From an uncultured Blautia sp. (GTDB lineage Bacteria; Bacillota; Clostridia; Lachnospirales; Lachnospiraceae): a DNA stretch of 64,000 nt. The stretch spans positions 1 through 64,000 of the forward strand of contig URXG01000005.1 in assembly GCA_900551715.1 (NCBI GenBank), in the 5' to 3' direction. Under the pieces are notes generated by a model. The model did not search any database. It had not been told where the DNA came from and was given only the letters and a program-made list of their open reading frames with translations. The position numbers and the translations under genes were made by a program. Below are positions 9,073 to 18,984 of this stretch, one piece after another (the first letter of the stretch is position 1; each line of letters opens with the position of its first letter).

Positions 9073-9541
9073 AAGAAATTAGCAAGTATGCCTGAAATCT
9101 AATAATAAAAGAGATGAGGAGTAGTAAGAAAATCAGACAAATATATTTTTCCAAGAATTTGTCGTAAAAATGTGGTCAAACCAAGAAAATCGAGTGCGAA
9201 AGAGAATGTTACGCCATGCACAGCTCGGGAAAGAATTCCCTCGCTGTAGGGCTGTCGCCCTATAAAATAGCAAAAAAAGACGCCTTTGCAAGTAAACTAG
9301 CAGGGCGTCTTTTTTCACCATTTTGCACGCCTCGTAGCGTTCACAAAAAATGTGAAGAGGTTGAATGCAAGAGTTATTGCAACCCGGGTATATCACGCTA
9401 AATATAAGGTGTTTTGAGAGAGTAAATGCAATTATAAGATAGAAGTTACAGTTGAAATAGGCTATACTTAGAATGCAGGCAGATGAAAACCAGAAGCTTT
9501 TTAACATCAAAATAAGACGGCTGGCATGAATCTTGCAGGAC
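9073..9541. other. Gene-poor intergenic stretch before the IS30 element
   Basis: No ORF here looks real. The stretch holds a strong terminator (9272-9315), short GC-rich palindromic segments near 9220-9265, and imperfect matches to the insertion-sequence end (TGCAACCC near 9378 and TAAATGCAA near 9424). These may be remnants of earlier insertions. Confidence 0.5.
9272..9315 (+). terminator. Intrinsic terminator, probably bidirectional
   Basis: AAAAAAAGACGCC pairs with GGCGTCTTTTTT around a 19-base loop, with an A-run on the left and a T-run on the right. It can end the glycosidase operon on the plus strand and transposase transcripts on the minus strand. Confidence 0.85.
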
Positions 9542-11044
9542 TAAATGCAACCCGTCTGAAGAGATGAAAACTGCTTCTCTCAGGCATTATATTTGGGCGT
9601 TTGTTATTTTATAAGATCAGGCTTGAGGTGGATCTGGTCAGCGGGAACTGATCGAAGATCCATGAGACTCATCAGTTTTGCATCAAGCAGAAGAAGAGCC
9701 AGCTGGAATGGAGTGCAGCCATTCAGGCTGGCTCTTGCCGTACTGTTGATGTGATTCATCATAAGGTTTACTTTCTGTTCAGTAAGAGAGTCAAAAGAAG
9801 TTCCTTTTGGGAGGATATAACGTATAAACTCATGATTCTTTTCCAGGCGCCCTTTCTGCCAGGAGGACATGGGGTCGCAGTAAAAGACCTTTGTAAGGAC
9901 ATCCTGCCGGTGCGGCATCTCAAATAATGAAGGATCCAGGAAAGAACTCCCGTTGTCTGTCAGTATTATCGGAAACAGCTGTGAATAAGTCTGTGGGCCA
10001 AGTTCAGACAGCAGGAGATCAAAAACATCCTGAACATATTTCCTGCGGTCACCAGGCAAGAGAAAAAGAAGCATCAGAGAACAGTTCCGAAAGAACAGAG
10101 TAAGGAGGACAGGACCGGATTTACCACCGGCGCCTTCCACTACATCAAGTTCTACTATTGAAGAATCGGGGGAAGAAGCAAGAAAATCCAGGAGATCTCT
10201 GTAAGTACGGTTCTTTCGATATCCGGGAACCGGTGTATCAAGCTGTTTCTTTTTACGTTTTTTGTAGCGGACTTTTCTGGGAAGATCAAGGTTGATAATA
10301 GAAAGATATTGCTTATCCACGTAGGAATAAAGAGTACGCTGACAGCAGGGAATATCTTCCATATGAGAAAGAAAGATATGAGAAAGCGGCTGGCCCTTTT
10401 TTATAAGTGGGGAAACGAGCCTGTCGAGCTGATCAAGTTCTTCAGGGGAGAGATTGATGCCACTGCGGGAGGAAGAACGGAGTTCCAAAGAGGTATCATG
10501 GGAATGTTTGGCGCGGTAGAAAAAGAAATCATGGGAACAACGGCGCAGCTTAGGACAAGCGTTACAGACATAAGGAGGTTTTTTTAAGAGCTCGCATTTA
10601 GCAGTCGTAAAAGAAGGACAGAAAGAAGCGCATTTCCTGCTTCGACACTTAGAGCAAAGAGAGGAGCAGGAAAGATTGCCGCAGACGCTCTGTTTGGAGC
10701 AGGAAGAAAAATAAATGCACTCGGTTTTCCTGCGGCTGCGGTCATCGTAATAGTGAGGGGAAAAGATCAGATGGCGTCGAACTTCCCTGGAAACAGAGGA
10801 AGGGCTCTTGCCAAGTTCGTCAGCAATCTTTTTGAAGCTCCATCCTTTTTCGATGCCAGTCTCGATAGAGATTCTGTCAGAGAGTGTAAAGTGTTTGCCT
10901 TTGTTGGATTCAATAAAAGTATTCATAAATAGAAACTCCTTTCATGTTGGAGCCTGAGAGTAATTTCATGTTACTATGATTGCAGAGGTAAATGCAACCC
11001 CTATGTCTGCGTTTGAGAACAAAAAGATCTAAGGGTTGCATTTA
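9542..11044. mobile_element. IS30-family insertion sequence
   Basis: The element is bounded by TAAATGCAACCC (9542-9553) and its complement GGGTTGCATTTA (11033-11044), giving about 1.5 kb around one transposase gene. A further copy of the end sequence in the left orientation lies at 10989-11000, forming a 13-bp stem with the right end. No clear target duplication is visible, so the exact ends are inferred from the repeats. Confidence 0.7.
9604..10926 (-). CDS. IS30-family transposase
   Basis: A 440-residue transposase. The N-terminal HTH (residues about 15-50, GWSFKKIADELGKSPSSVSREVRRH) is followed by a cysteine-rich zinc-binding-like segment (about 75-135). The DDE catalytic core shows ELDVVEG, ILTDNGSSF and KGRLEKNHEFIRYILPKG, consistent with an intact triad. 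The ribosome binding site AAAGGAG precedes the ATG. The frame is uninterrupted, so the element may still be active. It reads away from clpB. Confidence 0.95.
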   Translation of the reverse strand: MNTFIESNKGKHFTLSDRISIETGIEKGWSFKKIADELGKSPSSVSREVRRHLIFSPHYYDDRSRRKTECIYFSSCSKQSVCGNLSCSSLCSKCRSRKCASFCPSFTTAKCELLKKPPYVCNACPKLRRCSHDFFFYRAKHSHDTSLELRSSSRSGINLSPEELDQLDRLVSPLIKKGQPLSHIFLSHMEDIPCCQRTLYSYVDKQYLSIINLDLPRKVRYKKRKKKQLDTPVPGYRKNRTYRDLLDFLASSPDSSIVELDVVEGAGGKSGPVLLTLFFRNCSLMLLFLLPGDRRKYVQDVFDLLLSELGPQTYSQLFPIILTDNGSSFLDPSLFEMPHRQDVLTKVFYCDPMSSWQKGRLEKNHEFIRYILPKGTSFDSLTEQKVNLMMNHINSTARASLNGCTPFQLALLLLDAKLMSLMDLRSVPADQIHLKPDLIK

Positions 11045-11045
11045 C
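10988..11045. repeat. Inverted repeat at the right end of the IS30 element
   Basis: GTAAATGCAACCC (10988-11000) pairs perfectly with GGGTTGCATTTAC (11033-11045), a 13-bp stem upstream of the transposase start. It duplicates the terminal repeat and could fold in transcripts entering the element. Confidence 0.75.
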
Positions 11046-11082
11046 TTTTTCAATTAAAATTCACAAAGAGTTCACAAAATAA

Positions 11083-11109
11083 TTAGCACTCACCTCTTGA
11101 CAGTGCTAA
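11083..11109 (+). promoter_or_regulatory. CIRCE operator (HrcA site)
   Basis: TTAGCACTC, nine bases, then CAGTGCTAA. It differs from the perfect CIRCE inverted repeat by one base in the right arm. It overlaps the -35 box of the clpB promoter, as expected for HrcA repression. Confidence 0.9.
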
Positions 11110-11125
11110 TAACAAGTGTTATATT
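11097..11125 (+). promoter_or_regulatory. clpB sigma-A promoter
   Basis: TTGACA (11097-11102), a 17-base spacer and TATATT (11120-11125): a near-consensus promoter whose -35 box lies inside the CIRCE element. Confidence 0.85.
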
Positions 11126-11203
11126 ACCAGTATAACAAAGATAACCCTAAGGATATGGGAATGTTTCTGTATCCTTTTCTTATGATATGAAGGAGGAGAG
11201 CCT

Positions 11204-13786
11204 ATGAATATCAGTAAATTTACACAGAAATCCATACAGGCTGTTCAGGACCTTGAGAAGGTTGCTTACGAATATGGCAATCAGGAAGTGGAGCAGGAGC
11301 ATCTTCTTTATGCACTGCTTACCCAGGAGGACAGCCTGATCCTTAAGTTGATCGAAAAGATGGAGATCAACAAAGATTACTTTATTGATGTAGTAAAGAA
11401 AGCACTGGATGCAAAAGTCAAAGTATCCGGTGGAGACCTGAGATTTGGACAGTATCTGAACAAGGCTCTGGTTAATGCAGAAGACGAAGCCAAAGCAATG
11501 GGTGATGAATATGTTTCTGTTGAGCACCTGTTTCTTTCCATTCTGAAACAGCCAAGTCCCAGCATGAAAAAAATCCTCAGCGAGTTTGGCATCACCAGAG
11601 AACGTTTCCTTCAGGCACTGTCTACAGTCAGAGGTAATCAGAGAGTAGTCAGTGATAACCCGGAAGCTACTTATGATACTTTGAATAAATATGGCGAGGA
11701 TCTGGTAGAAAAGGCCAGAAACCAGAAGCTGGATCCGGTGATCGGACGTGATGCGGAGATTCGTAACATCATTCGTATCCTGTCACGTAAGACAAAGAAC
11801 AACCCGGTTCTTATTGGTGAACCTGGTGTTGGTAAGACTGCAGCCATTGAAGGCCTGGCACAGAGAATTGTGGCAGGGGATGTACCGGAAGGTCTGAAAG
11901 ACAAAAAGATTTTTGCTCTGGATATGGGTGCGCTGGTTGCAGGTGCCAAATATCGTGGTGAATTTGAGGAACGTCTGAAAGCAGTTCTGGAAGAAGTAAG
12001 AAAGAGTGAAGGAGAGATCATCCTTTTCATCGATGAACTTCACCTGATCGTAGGTGCCGGCAAGACAGACGGTGCCATGGATGCAGGCAATATGCTGAAA
12101 CCAATGCTTGCCAGGGGTGAGCTCCACTGTATTGGTGCTACTACATTGGATGAGTATCGTCAGTATATCGAGAAAGATGCTGCCCTTGCCCGTCGATTCC
12201 AGCCGGTTATGGTGGATGAACCTACAGTAGAAGATACTATTTCTATTCTTCGTGGTCTGAAAGAAAGATATGAAGTGTTCCATGGAGTCAAGATCACAGA
12301 CAGTGCGCTGGTAGCAGCAGCCACACTTTCTCACAGATATATCACAGACCGGTTCCTGCCGGACAAAGCCATCGACCTGGTGGATGAGGCCTGTGCACTG
12401 ATCAAGACAGAACTGGATTCCATGCCAACAGAGCTGGATGAACAGAGACGTAAGATCATGCAGCTGGAGATTGAGGAATCTGCTCTTAAGAAAGAAACAG
12501 ATAACTTAAGTAAGGAACGACTGGCTGATCTTCAGAAGGAACTGGCTGAGATGCGTGATGCGTTTAACACACAGAAGGCACAGTGGGATAATGAGAAACA
12601 TTCTGTAGAAAAGCTCCAGAAGCTTCGTGAGCAGATTGAAGATATCAATAAACAGATCCAGAAAGCAAAACAGAATTATGATCTGGAAAAAGCAGCAGAA
12701 CTGCAGTATGGCGAACTTCCAAGACTTCAGCAGCAACTGGACATTGAGGAACGCCAGGTAAAAGAAAGTGACAGAAGTCTGGTACATGAGGCTGTTACAG
12801 ATGATGAGATCGCAAGGATTATTTCCCGGTGGACCGGCATTCCTGTAACCAAGTTGACAGAAGGAGAAAGAACGAAACTTCTGGGTCTGGAAGATGAGCT
12901 GCACAAACGTGTCATCGGACAGGATGAAGGTGTACGTCTGGTAACAGATGCTATCCTCAGATCCAAAGCCGGTATCAAAGATCCTACAAAGCCTATCGGA
13001 TCTTTCTTATTCCTCGGACCTACAGGTGTAGGTAAGACAGAGCTTGCCAAGACTCTAGCGGCTACACTGTTTGATGATGAACAGAATATGGTACGAATCG
13101 ATATGAGTGAGTATATGGAGAAATATTCGGTATCCCGTCTGATCGGAGCGCCTCCGGGATATGTAGGATATGAAGAAGGCGGTCAGCTGACAGAGGCTGT
13201 TCGTCGTAAACCATACAGTGTTGTTCTTTTTGATGAAATCGAAAAGGCACATCCGGATGTATTCAATGTACTTCTCCAGGTACTGGATGACGGACGTATC
13301 ACAGATTCGCAGGGACGTACGGTAGACTTTAAGAATACCATTCTGATCATGACATCCAATATTGGTTCTCCATATCTTCTGGATGGTATTGACGAAAATG
13401 GTGATATTAAACCGGATGCGCAGGAACAGGTTATGAATGACCTGAGAGGACATTTCCGTCCGGAATTTTTGAACCGTCTGGATGAGATCATTATGTTCAA
13501 GCCATTGACAAAAGACAACATTGGAGGCATAGTAGACCTGATGGTCAAAGAACTTTCCAATCGTCTGGCTGATCAGGAACTTTCTCTGGAACTGACAGAC
13601 GCTGCCAGAACACAGGTTATTGAGAATGGTTATGATCCTGTTTATGGTGCACGTCCTCTGAAGCGTTATCTGCAGAACTATGTGGAGACACTGGCAGCCA
13701 AGAAGATTCTTTCTGGTGATGTACATGCGGGAGATATTCTTGTACTGGATGTGAAAGACGGAGAGTTTGTGATCAATACCAAATAA
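11204..13786 (+). CDS. clpB: ATP-dependent disaggregase ClpB
   Basis: An 860-residue class I Clp/Hsp100 ATPase of the usual ClpB length. It has an N-terminal Clp repeat domain (1-140), a first AAA+ module with GEPGVGKTA near residue 205, and a long coiled-coil middle domain (about 410-525) that marks ClpB rather than ClpA or ClpC. The second AAA+ module has GPTGVGKTE near 605. ClpB works with DnaK to rescue aggregated proteins. AGGAGGAG precedes the ATG. The CIRCE operator indicates control by HrcA in response to heat or protein misfolding. Confidence 0.97.
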   Translation: MNISKFTQKSIQAVQDLEKVAYEYGNQEVEQEHLLYALLTQEDSLILKLIEKMEINKDYFIDVVKKALDAKVKVSGGDLRFGQYLNKALVNAEDEAKAMGDEYVSVEHLFLSILKQPSPSMKKILSEFGITRERFLQALSTVRGNQRVVSDNPEATYDTLNKYGEDLVEKARNQKLDPVIGRDAEIRNIIRILSRKTKNNPVLIGEPGVGKTAAIEGLAQRIVAGDVPEGLKDKKIFALDMGALVAGAKYRGEFEERLKAVLEEVRKSEGEIILFIDELHLIVGAGKTDGAMDAGNMLKPMLARGELHCIGATTLDEYRQYIEKDAALARRFQPVMVDEPTVEDTISILRGLKERYEVFHGVKITDSALVAAATLSHRYITDRFLPDKAIDLVDEACALIKTELDSMPTELDEQRRKIMQLEIEESALKKETDNLSKERLADLQKELAEMRDAFNTQKAQWDNEKHSVEKLQKLREQIEDINKQIQKAKQNYDLEKAAELQYGELPRLQQQLDIEERQVKESDRSLVHEAVTDDEIARIISRWTGIPVTKLTEGERTKLLGLEDELHKRVIGQDEGVRLVTDAILRSKAGIKDPTKPIGSFLFLGPTGVGKTELAKTLAATLFDDEQNMVRIDMSEYMEKYSVSRLIGAPPGYVGYEEGGQLTEAVRRKPYSVVLFDEIEKAHPDVFNVLLQVLDDGRITDSQGRTVDFKNTILIMTSNIGSPYLLDGIDENGDIKPDAQEQVMNDLRGHFRPEFLNRLDEIIMFKPLTKDNIGGIVDLMVKELSNRLADQELSLELTDAARTQVIENGYDPVYGARPLKRYLQNYVETLAAKKILSGDVHAGDILVLDVKDGEFVINTK

Positions 13787-13800
13787 TTAGGAGGTATCAG

Positions 13801-13974
13801 ATGATTCCGAAAGATCCGGTTATGTTATTAAGTTATGTAAATACTCAGCTCAGGGATTTTTACAAATCCCTGGATGAGCTCTGTCAGGACAAAGATCTTG
13901 ACAAAGAAGAGCTGGTTGAGAAGATGGCGTCTATTGATTACCAGTATGATCCGTCAGCCAACCAGTTTCTATAA
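13801..13974 (+). CDS. DUF4250 small protein
   Basis: A 57-residue protein beginning MIPKDPVMLLSYVNTQLRD, the hallmark of the DUF4250 family, which is found mainly in Firmicutes and has no known function. It lies 14 bases after clpB with a TAGGAGG ribosome binding site and no promoter between, so it is probably co-transcribed and heat inducible. Its composition is soluble and acidic, with a conserved YQYDPSANQF end. Confidence 0.85.
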   Translation: MIPKDPVMLLSYVNTQLRDFYKSLDELCQDKDLDKEELVEKMASIDYQYDPSANQFL

Positions 13975-14023
13975 AATATTAGTATAAAGAATTCCCGGTG
14001 CGAAATCGGGAAAAAATAAAATC

Positions 14024-14069
14024 AGACTCCGGTGGGGATGATCATGAGGATCCCTGCCGGAGTCTTTTT
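14024..14069 (+). terminator. Terminator of the clpB operon
   Basis: AGACTCCGG pairs with CCGGAGTCT around a loop that can itself pair further, followed by T5. Confidence 0.85.
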
Positions 14070-14173
14070 ACTTTCTTCACACTTTATTTAAAATATATTT
14101 AGTCCGACAAACTAAAATCTCAAGCATACCTTCCATGTAAATCTTAAAAAAGTGTGAAATATACAAAAGCCTG

Positions 14174-14220
14174 TTGCGCTTTTTGTGTAATTGTATATAA
14201 TATATGATTAGACGACTAAT
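14174..14220 (+). promoter_or_regulatory. marR promoter with adjoining palindromic operator
   Basis: TTGCGC (14174-14179), a 16-base spacer and TATAAT (14196-14201) are followed by ATTAG-ACGA-CTAAT (14207-14220). A related pair TTAGT...ACTAA occurs at 14100-14116. MarR proteins usually repress their own operons through such palindromes; its use here is inference. Confidence 0.6.
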
Positions 14221-14261
14221 TAATAGTTGACTAACAAATTTACGTCAACGGAGGTGAAACA

Positions 14262-14795
14262 TTGTTTACAGAAGGAGAACCAGAGTTTTGCCCGGAAGCA
14301 AACAAAGCATCTAAAGCATCTTTTTTTGGGATGTTTATGCAGATTGACCGTCGCTTTATGGGCAAATGCTTTGGACAGATGCAGGAGTTGGGCATTTATC
14401 CGGGACAGATTCCGGTGCTTGGATTACTGGCACATAGGGACGGACTCAGTCAGAAGGAAATTGCAGAGCGGCTTCGGATCAAACCGCCTACAGTGAATGT
14501 AACCGTTCAGCGCCTGGAAAAAGCCGGATTTCTTTACAGAAAAGCAGATGAAAAAGATCAGCGTATATCCAGAATCTACCTTACAGAAAAAGGACATAAA
14601 GCCAAAGAAAAAGGCATGGAAAAGGTAGCAGAAAACGAAAAAATTCTTCTGGATGGTCTGAGCGATACAGAATTGTGTCTCTTAAGAAGATTTTTGGAGC
14701 AGATTACAGCCAATATTGACAAGATTCCTGGAGGAACCGGGAAAATCAATAAAGAAAATATCGAAAACAGAGAAAAGGAAGGTAAGAACCATTGA
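14262..14795 (+). CDS. MarR-family transcriptional regulator
   Basis: A 177-residue winged-helix regulator. The HTH region reads LSQKEIAERLRIKPPTVNVTVQRLEKAGFLYRK (about 65-97), followed by the wing DEKDQRISRIYLTEKG. The start is a TTG at 14262, seven bases after GGAGG. It overlaps the first ABC transporter gene by four bases (TTGA), so it is translated with the exporter it probably represses. The inducing compound is unknown; in such clusters it is usually a lipophilic drug or phenolic compound. Confidence 0.92.
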   Translation: MFTEGEPEFCPEANKASKASFFGMFMQIDRRFMGKCFGQMQELGIYPGQIPVLGLLAHRDGLSQKEIAERLRIKPPTVNVTVQRLEKAGFLYRKADEKDQRISRIYLTEKGHKAKEKGMEKVAENEKILLDGLSDTELCLLRRFLEQITANIDKIPGGTGKINKENIENREKEGKNH

Positions 14796-16954
14796 TCAAA
14801 CTGATGAAATACCTGAAAAAATCAGCCGGCTATGTAGTTTTGATTATAGCATTACTGTTTCTTCAGGCATACTGCGACCTTTCCCTGCCGGATTACACAT
14901 CCAGGATCGTGAATGTAGGAATCCAGCAGAATGGTATTGAAGACAGTGTTCCTGACAAGATACGTAAGACTTCCATGGAAAGCCTGAAGTTGTTTATGGA
15001 TGAAAAGGATCAGAAAATTGTAGATTCTTATTATGAAGAAGATGGAGAAAATCTTGTACTGAAAAAGAATATCTCATCGAGTGACAGAGACAAGCTGGGG
15101 ACTATATTGGCTGAACCGATGATGGTTCTGACAAGTGTGTCTTCAGGAAGTGATGAAATGCAGGCTGCTTTTGCAAAGATGGGTGTTCCGGAGGGGGCAG
15201 ATCCACTGGAAGTACTGGCACAGATGCCTCAGGAAGCAAGAAAATCTATCACCGACAAATTTGAAGAAAAAATTAAAGATATGCCGGAATCCATTGTGAC
15301 ACAGGCAGGTGTTGCCTATGTAAAGACAGAATACGAAGCCATAGGTGAAGATGTAGATGCCATGCAGATGCATTATATCAAGGTTGCTGGTGTGAGAATG
15401 CTTGGAATGGCACTTGTCACCATGCTTTGTGCCATCTGCGTAGTATTTCTTTCTGCCAGAGTGGCAGCAGCTCTTGGTCATGATCTGAGGAATGCAGTTT
15501 ACCGGAAGGTTATCACCTTTTCCAGCAGAGAATACCACAAATTTTCCACTGCGTCCCTGATCACACGCTGTACCAATGATATTCAGCAGGTACAGCAGGT
15601 TATGGCAATGTTATTCCGTATTGTACTTTACGCACCGATCCTTGGCCTGGGAGGTGTAATCCGGGTACTGAATACCGATGCTTCCATGACCTGGATTCTT
15701 GGTGTGGCAGTGATACTGATCCTGGCGGTGATCTTTGTACTGTTCCAGGTGGCTATGCCAAAGTTTACTGTATTGCAGACTCTGGTAGACAAACTGAACC
15801 TGGTAACAAGAGAAATCCTTACCGGTATTCCTGTGATCCGGGCATTCAGTCGGGAAAAACACGAAGAAGAACGATTTGAAGAAGCTAATGCAAGGCTTAC
15901 AAAGACGAACCTTTTTGTAAACAGATGTATGACTTTTATGATGCCTACTATGATGCTGATCATGAATGGAGTATCAGTTCTCATTATTTACAGCGGAGCT
16001 TATGCTGTAGATGGCGGAACCATGCAGGTAGGTAATGTAATGGCATTTATCCAGTATTCCATGCAGATCATCATGTCTTTTCTGATGATCACTGCCATGT
16101 CCATTATGCTTCCAAGAGCCAATGTTGCGGCTCTTCGTATTAATGAGGTACTGACAACAGAAGTCAGCATCAAAGATCCTTCTGAACCGGTGAAACCTTA
16201 CGATCATGTAAAGGGAACTGTTGAATTTGAACATGTAAGTTTTGCCTATCCGGAAGCCGGTGAAAATGTCCTGACAGATATTTCTTTCAAGGCAGAAAAA
16301 GGTGAGACGGTTGCAGTGATCGGAAGTACAGGAAGCGGTAAAAGTACACTGGTAAACCTGATTCCACGATTCTATGATGTAACTGAAGGTTCTGTGAAAG
16401 TAGATGGTATTGATGTACGGGATATGACTCAGAAAGAAGTCAGATCCAAACTTGGTTATGTTCCACAGAAAGGCATTCTTTTCTCCGGAACTATCGATTC
16501 CAACATCCGTTATGGAAAGACAGATATTTCAGCAGATGAAGTGAAAGAAGCAGCTGAAGTGGCACAGGCAACAGAGTTTATTGATACCAAGCCACAGGGA
16601 TATGAATCACCGATCGCACAAGGGGGAACCAACGTTTCCGGCGGTCAGAAACAGAGACTTTCCATTGCCAGAGCAATTGCAAAAAAACCGGAGATCTTCA
16701 TTTTTGACGACAGTTTTTCCGCACTGGACTTCAAGACAGACAGCGCTCTTCGTAAAGCTTTAAAGAAACATACAAAAGATGCAACAACCATCATCGTGGC
16801 ACAGCGTATCAGTACAATTCTTAATGCAGACAAGATCATTGTACTGGACGACGGACATATGGCCGGTATCGGTTCCCACAAAGAACTGATGAAGAACTGT
16901 GAAGTTTACCGGCAGATTGCCATGAGTCAGCTTTCAGAGGAGGAATTGGCATGA
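14792..16954 (+). CDS. ABC exporter half-transporter, degenerate-site subunit
   Basis: A 720-residue type IV ABC half-transporter. TM1 (about 12-32) is followed by a long predicted extracellular insertion (about 35-185), five further helices and a C-terminal ATPase. The Walker A motif is GSTGSGKST and the signature VSGGQKQRL. The Walker B IFIFDDSFSALD carries Asp where the catalytic Glu normally stands. This marks the subunit that forms the non-hydrolysing site of heterodimeric exporters such as BmrCD and TM287/288. The start is TTG at 14792 and the 3' end overlaps the partner by ATGA. Likely a MarR-regulated drug or lipid exporter. Confidence 0.93.
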   Translation: MIKLMKYLKKSAGYVVLIIALLFLQAYCDLSLPDYTSRIVNVGIQQNGIEDSVPDKIRKTSMESLKLFMDEKDQKIVDSYYEEDGENLVLKKNISSSDRDKLGTILAEPMMVLTSVSSGSDEMQAAFAKMGVPEGADPLEVLAQMPQEARKSITDKFEEKIKDMPESIVTQAGVAYVKTEYEAIGEDVDAMQMHYIKVAGVRMLGMALVTMLCAICVVFLSARVAAALGHDLRNAVYRKVITFSSREYHKFSTASLITRCTNDIQQVQQVMAMLFRIVLYAPILGLGGVIRVLNTDASMTWILGVAVILILAVIFVLFQVAMPKFTVLQTLVDKLNLVTREILTGIPVIRAFSREKHEEERFEEANARLTKTNLFVNRCMTFMMPTMMLIMNGVSVLIIYSGAYAVDGGTMQVGNVMAFIQYSMQIIMSFLMITAMSIMLPRANVAALRINEVLTTEVSIKDPSEPVKPYDHVKGTVEFEHVSFAYPEAGENVLTDISFKAEKGETVAVIGSTGSGKSTLVNLIPRFYDVTEGSVKVDGIDVRDMTQKEVRSKLGYVPQKGILFSGTIDSNIRYGKTDISADEVKEAAEVAQATEFIDTKPQGYESPIAQGGTNVSGGQKQRLSIARAIAKKPEIFIFDDSFSALDFKTDSALRKALKKHTKDATTIIVAQRISTILNADKIIVLDDGHMAGIGSHKELMKNCEVYRQIAMSQLSEEELA

Positions 16955-18801
16955 GTGAGCAGAGAAGAAGACGTGGCCCTATGGGTGGCAGAGGCATGCA
17001 GCCTGCAGAGAAGGCAAAAGACTTCCGAGGCTCCATGGCAAAACTGTTCCGGTATATGGAACGATACAAATTCCGTTTTGTAATGGTATTTGTTTTTGCA
17101 ATCGCAGGTACAGTTTTTAATATTGCAGGACCGAAGATTCTGGGTAAAGCAACCACAGAACTTTATACAGGTCTGGTAGCCAAAGTAAATGGTACAGGTG
17201 GGATTGATTTTACAAAGATTGGCACCATCCTTCTCTGGACTTTGGGACTGTATGTGACAAGTGCATGTTTCTCCTTTATCCAGGGATGGATCATGACAGG
17301 AATTTCCAATGATGTTACTTACAATCTGAGAAAAGACATCTCGAAGAAGATCAATCACCTGCCGCTGAATTATTTCGAAAGCAGAACAAACGGAGAAATA
17401 CTTTCCAGGGTTACCAATGACGTTGATACTCTTCAGATGAGCCTGAACCAGAGTCTTACACAGCTGATCACTTCAGTGACCACACTGATCGGTGTATTTA
17501 TCATGATGCTTTCTATCAATGTGTGGATGACTCTTGCGGCGCTGCTGATTCTTCCAGTGTCCATGTTTATCATTCAGACAGTCATGAAACATTCACAGAA
17601 ATATTTCCAGGATCAGCAGACTTATCTTGGAACAGTAAATGGTCAGATTGAAGAAAATTTTGGCGGTCATGATGTTGTCAGAGTTTTCAACAAAGAAAAA
17701 GATGTACTGGATGAATTTGAAAAGGATAATAAAAAACTTTATGAATCTGCATGGAAGTCTCAGTTCTTTTCCGGAATGATGATGCCGATCATGCAGTTTG
17801 TAGGAAACCTTGGATATGTTATGGTGGCACTTCTTGGTGGTGTTTTTGCCATTAAAGGAACTATCGAAGTAGGTGATATCCAGTCCTTCTTCCAGTATAT
17901 CCGTAATTTTACACAGCCTATCCAGCAGATTGCACAGGTTACCAACCTTCTTCAGTCATCTGCAGCAGCTTCTGAGCGTGTATTTGAATTTCTGGAAGAA
18001 GAGGAAGAAGAACAGCAGCCGGCCCATCCGGATTCCATTGAAGGAATGGAAGGTAATGTTCAGTTTGAACATGTAGAGTTTGGATATAACCCGGATAAAA
18101 TTATTATTCATGATTTTTCCGCAGATGTTCATGATGGTCAGAAGATTGCCATTGTAGGACCTACAGGAGCAGGAAAAACCACCATGGTGAAACTTCTTAT
18201 GCGTTTCTATGATGTAAACAAAGGTGCCATCAAAGTGGATGGTCATGATGTAAAGAATTTTAACAGAAGTGAACTTCATGAAATGTTCGGTATGGTACTG
18301 CAGGATACCTGGCTGTTTTCAGGAACTATTATGGAAAATATCCGCTACGGAAGACTGGATGCTACAGATGAAGAAGTAATTGCAGCAGCCAAAGCAGCCC
18401 ATATTCATAACTTTATCATGCAGCAGCCGGGTGGATACCAGACGGTCCTTGATGAAGAGACCAGCAATATTTCTCAGGGGCAGAAACAGCTTCTGACCAT
18501 TGCCAGAGCCATCCTTGCAGATAACAGGATCCTGATCCTGGATGAGGCTACTTCTTCTGTTGATACCAGAACAGAAATGCAGATCCAGAAGGCTATGGAT
18601 AATCTGATGAAAGGCCGGACCAGCTTTGTGATTGCACACAGACTTTCTACTATCAAGGATGCAGATCTGATCCTGGTAATGAAAGACGGTGATATCATTG
18701 AACAGGGTAACCATGAAGAACTTCTTGCAAAAAAAGGCTTCTATGCAGATCTTTACAACAGCCAGTTTGAAAAAGGATCTTCTGAGGAACTCTGTTCCTG
18801 A
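16951..18801 (+). CDS. ABC exporter half-transporter, catalytic subunit
   Basis: A 616-residue half-transporter with six helices (about 40-330) and a C-terminal ATPase: Walker A GPTGAGKTT and Walker B ILILDEATSSVD with the catalytic Glu intact. The signature motif is ISQGQ rather than LSGGQ. That changed signature would face the Walker motifs of the first subunit, matching the expected degenerate site. A basic, Gly/Arg-rich N-terminus precedes TM1. Translation is coupled to the upstream subunit through ATGA. Confidence 0.94.
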   Translation: MSEQRRRRGPMGGRGMQPAEKAKDFRGSMAKLFRYMERYKFRFVMVFVFAIAGTVFNIAGPKILGKATTELYTGLVAKVNGTGGIDFTKIGTILLWTLGLYVTSACFSFIQGWIMTGISNDVTYNLRKDISKKINHLPLNYFESRTNGEILSRVTNDVDTLQMSLNQSLTQLITSVTTLIGVFIMMLSINVWMTLAALLILPVSMFIIQTVMKHSQKYFQDQQTYLGTVNGQIEENFGGHDVVRVFNKEKDVLDEFEKDNKKLYESAWKSQFFSGMMMPIMQFVGNLGYVMVALLGGVFAIKGTIEVGDIQSFFQYIRNFTQPIQQIAQVTNLLQSSAAASERVFEFLEEEEEEQQPAHPDSIEGMEGNVQFEHVEFGYNPDKIIIHDFSADVHDGQKIAIVGPTGAGKTTMVKLLMRFYDVNKGAIKVDGHDVKNFNRSELHEMFGMVLQDTWLFSGTIMENIRYGRLDATDEEVIAAAKAAHIHNFIMQQPGGYQTVLDEETSNISQGQKQLLTIARAILADNRILILDEATSSVDTRTEMQIQKAMDNLMKGRTSFVIAHRLSTIKDADLILVMKDGDIIEQGNHEELLAKKGFYADLYNSQFEKGSSEELCS

Positions 18802-18851
18802 ACCGGAGCAAAGAAACCGGTATGAAATAAAAAACAGAATATAAGCCAGAG

Positions 18852-18903
18852 AAAAGACAGTCTTATGACAGGAGAACGACTCTTGTCAGAGACTGTCTTT
18901 TTG
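18852..18903 (+). terminator. Terminator of the ABC exporter operon
   Basis: AAAAGACAGTC (18852-18862) pairs with GACTGTCTTTT (18891-18901) and is followed by more T. An inner TGACAG/CTTGTCA pairing extends the stem. Confidence 0.85.
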
Positions 18904-18984
18904 GGTATAATAAGAAAATTACGTGACTGCAGGGAACGGTGGACAGTTGCGATTACAGTAGAAGGAGGAAAATGTGTTAAGGTT

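Noticed and set aside
9216..9401. 61-codon ORF before the IS30 element
   Set aside because: It spans a strong terminator hairpin and lacks a ribosome binding site.
9080..9600. CRISPR-like repeats from recurring TGCAACCC words
   Set aside because: The copies are irregularly spaced, in both orientations and match the insertion-sequence end, with no spacer pattern.
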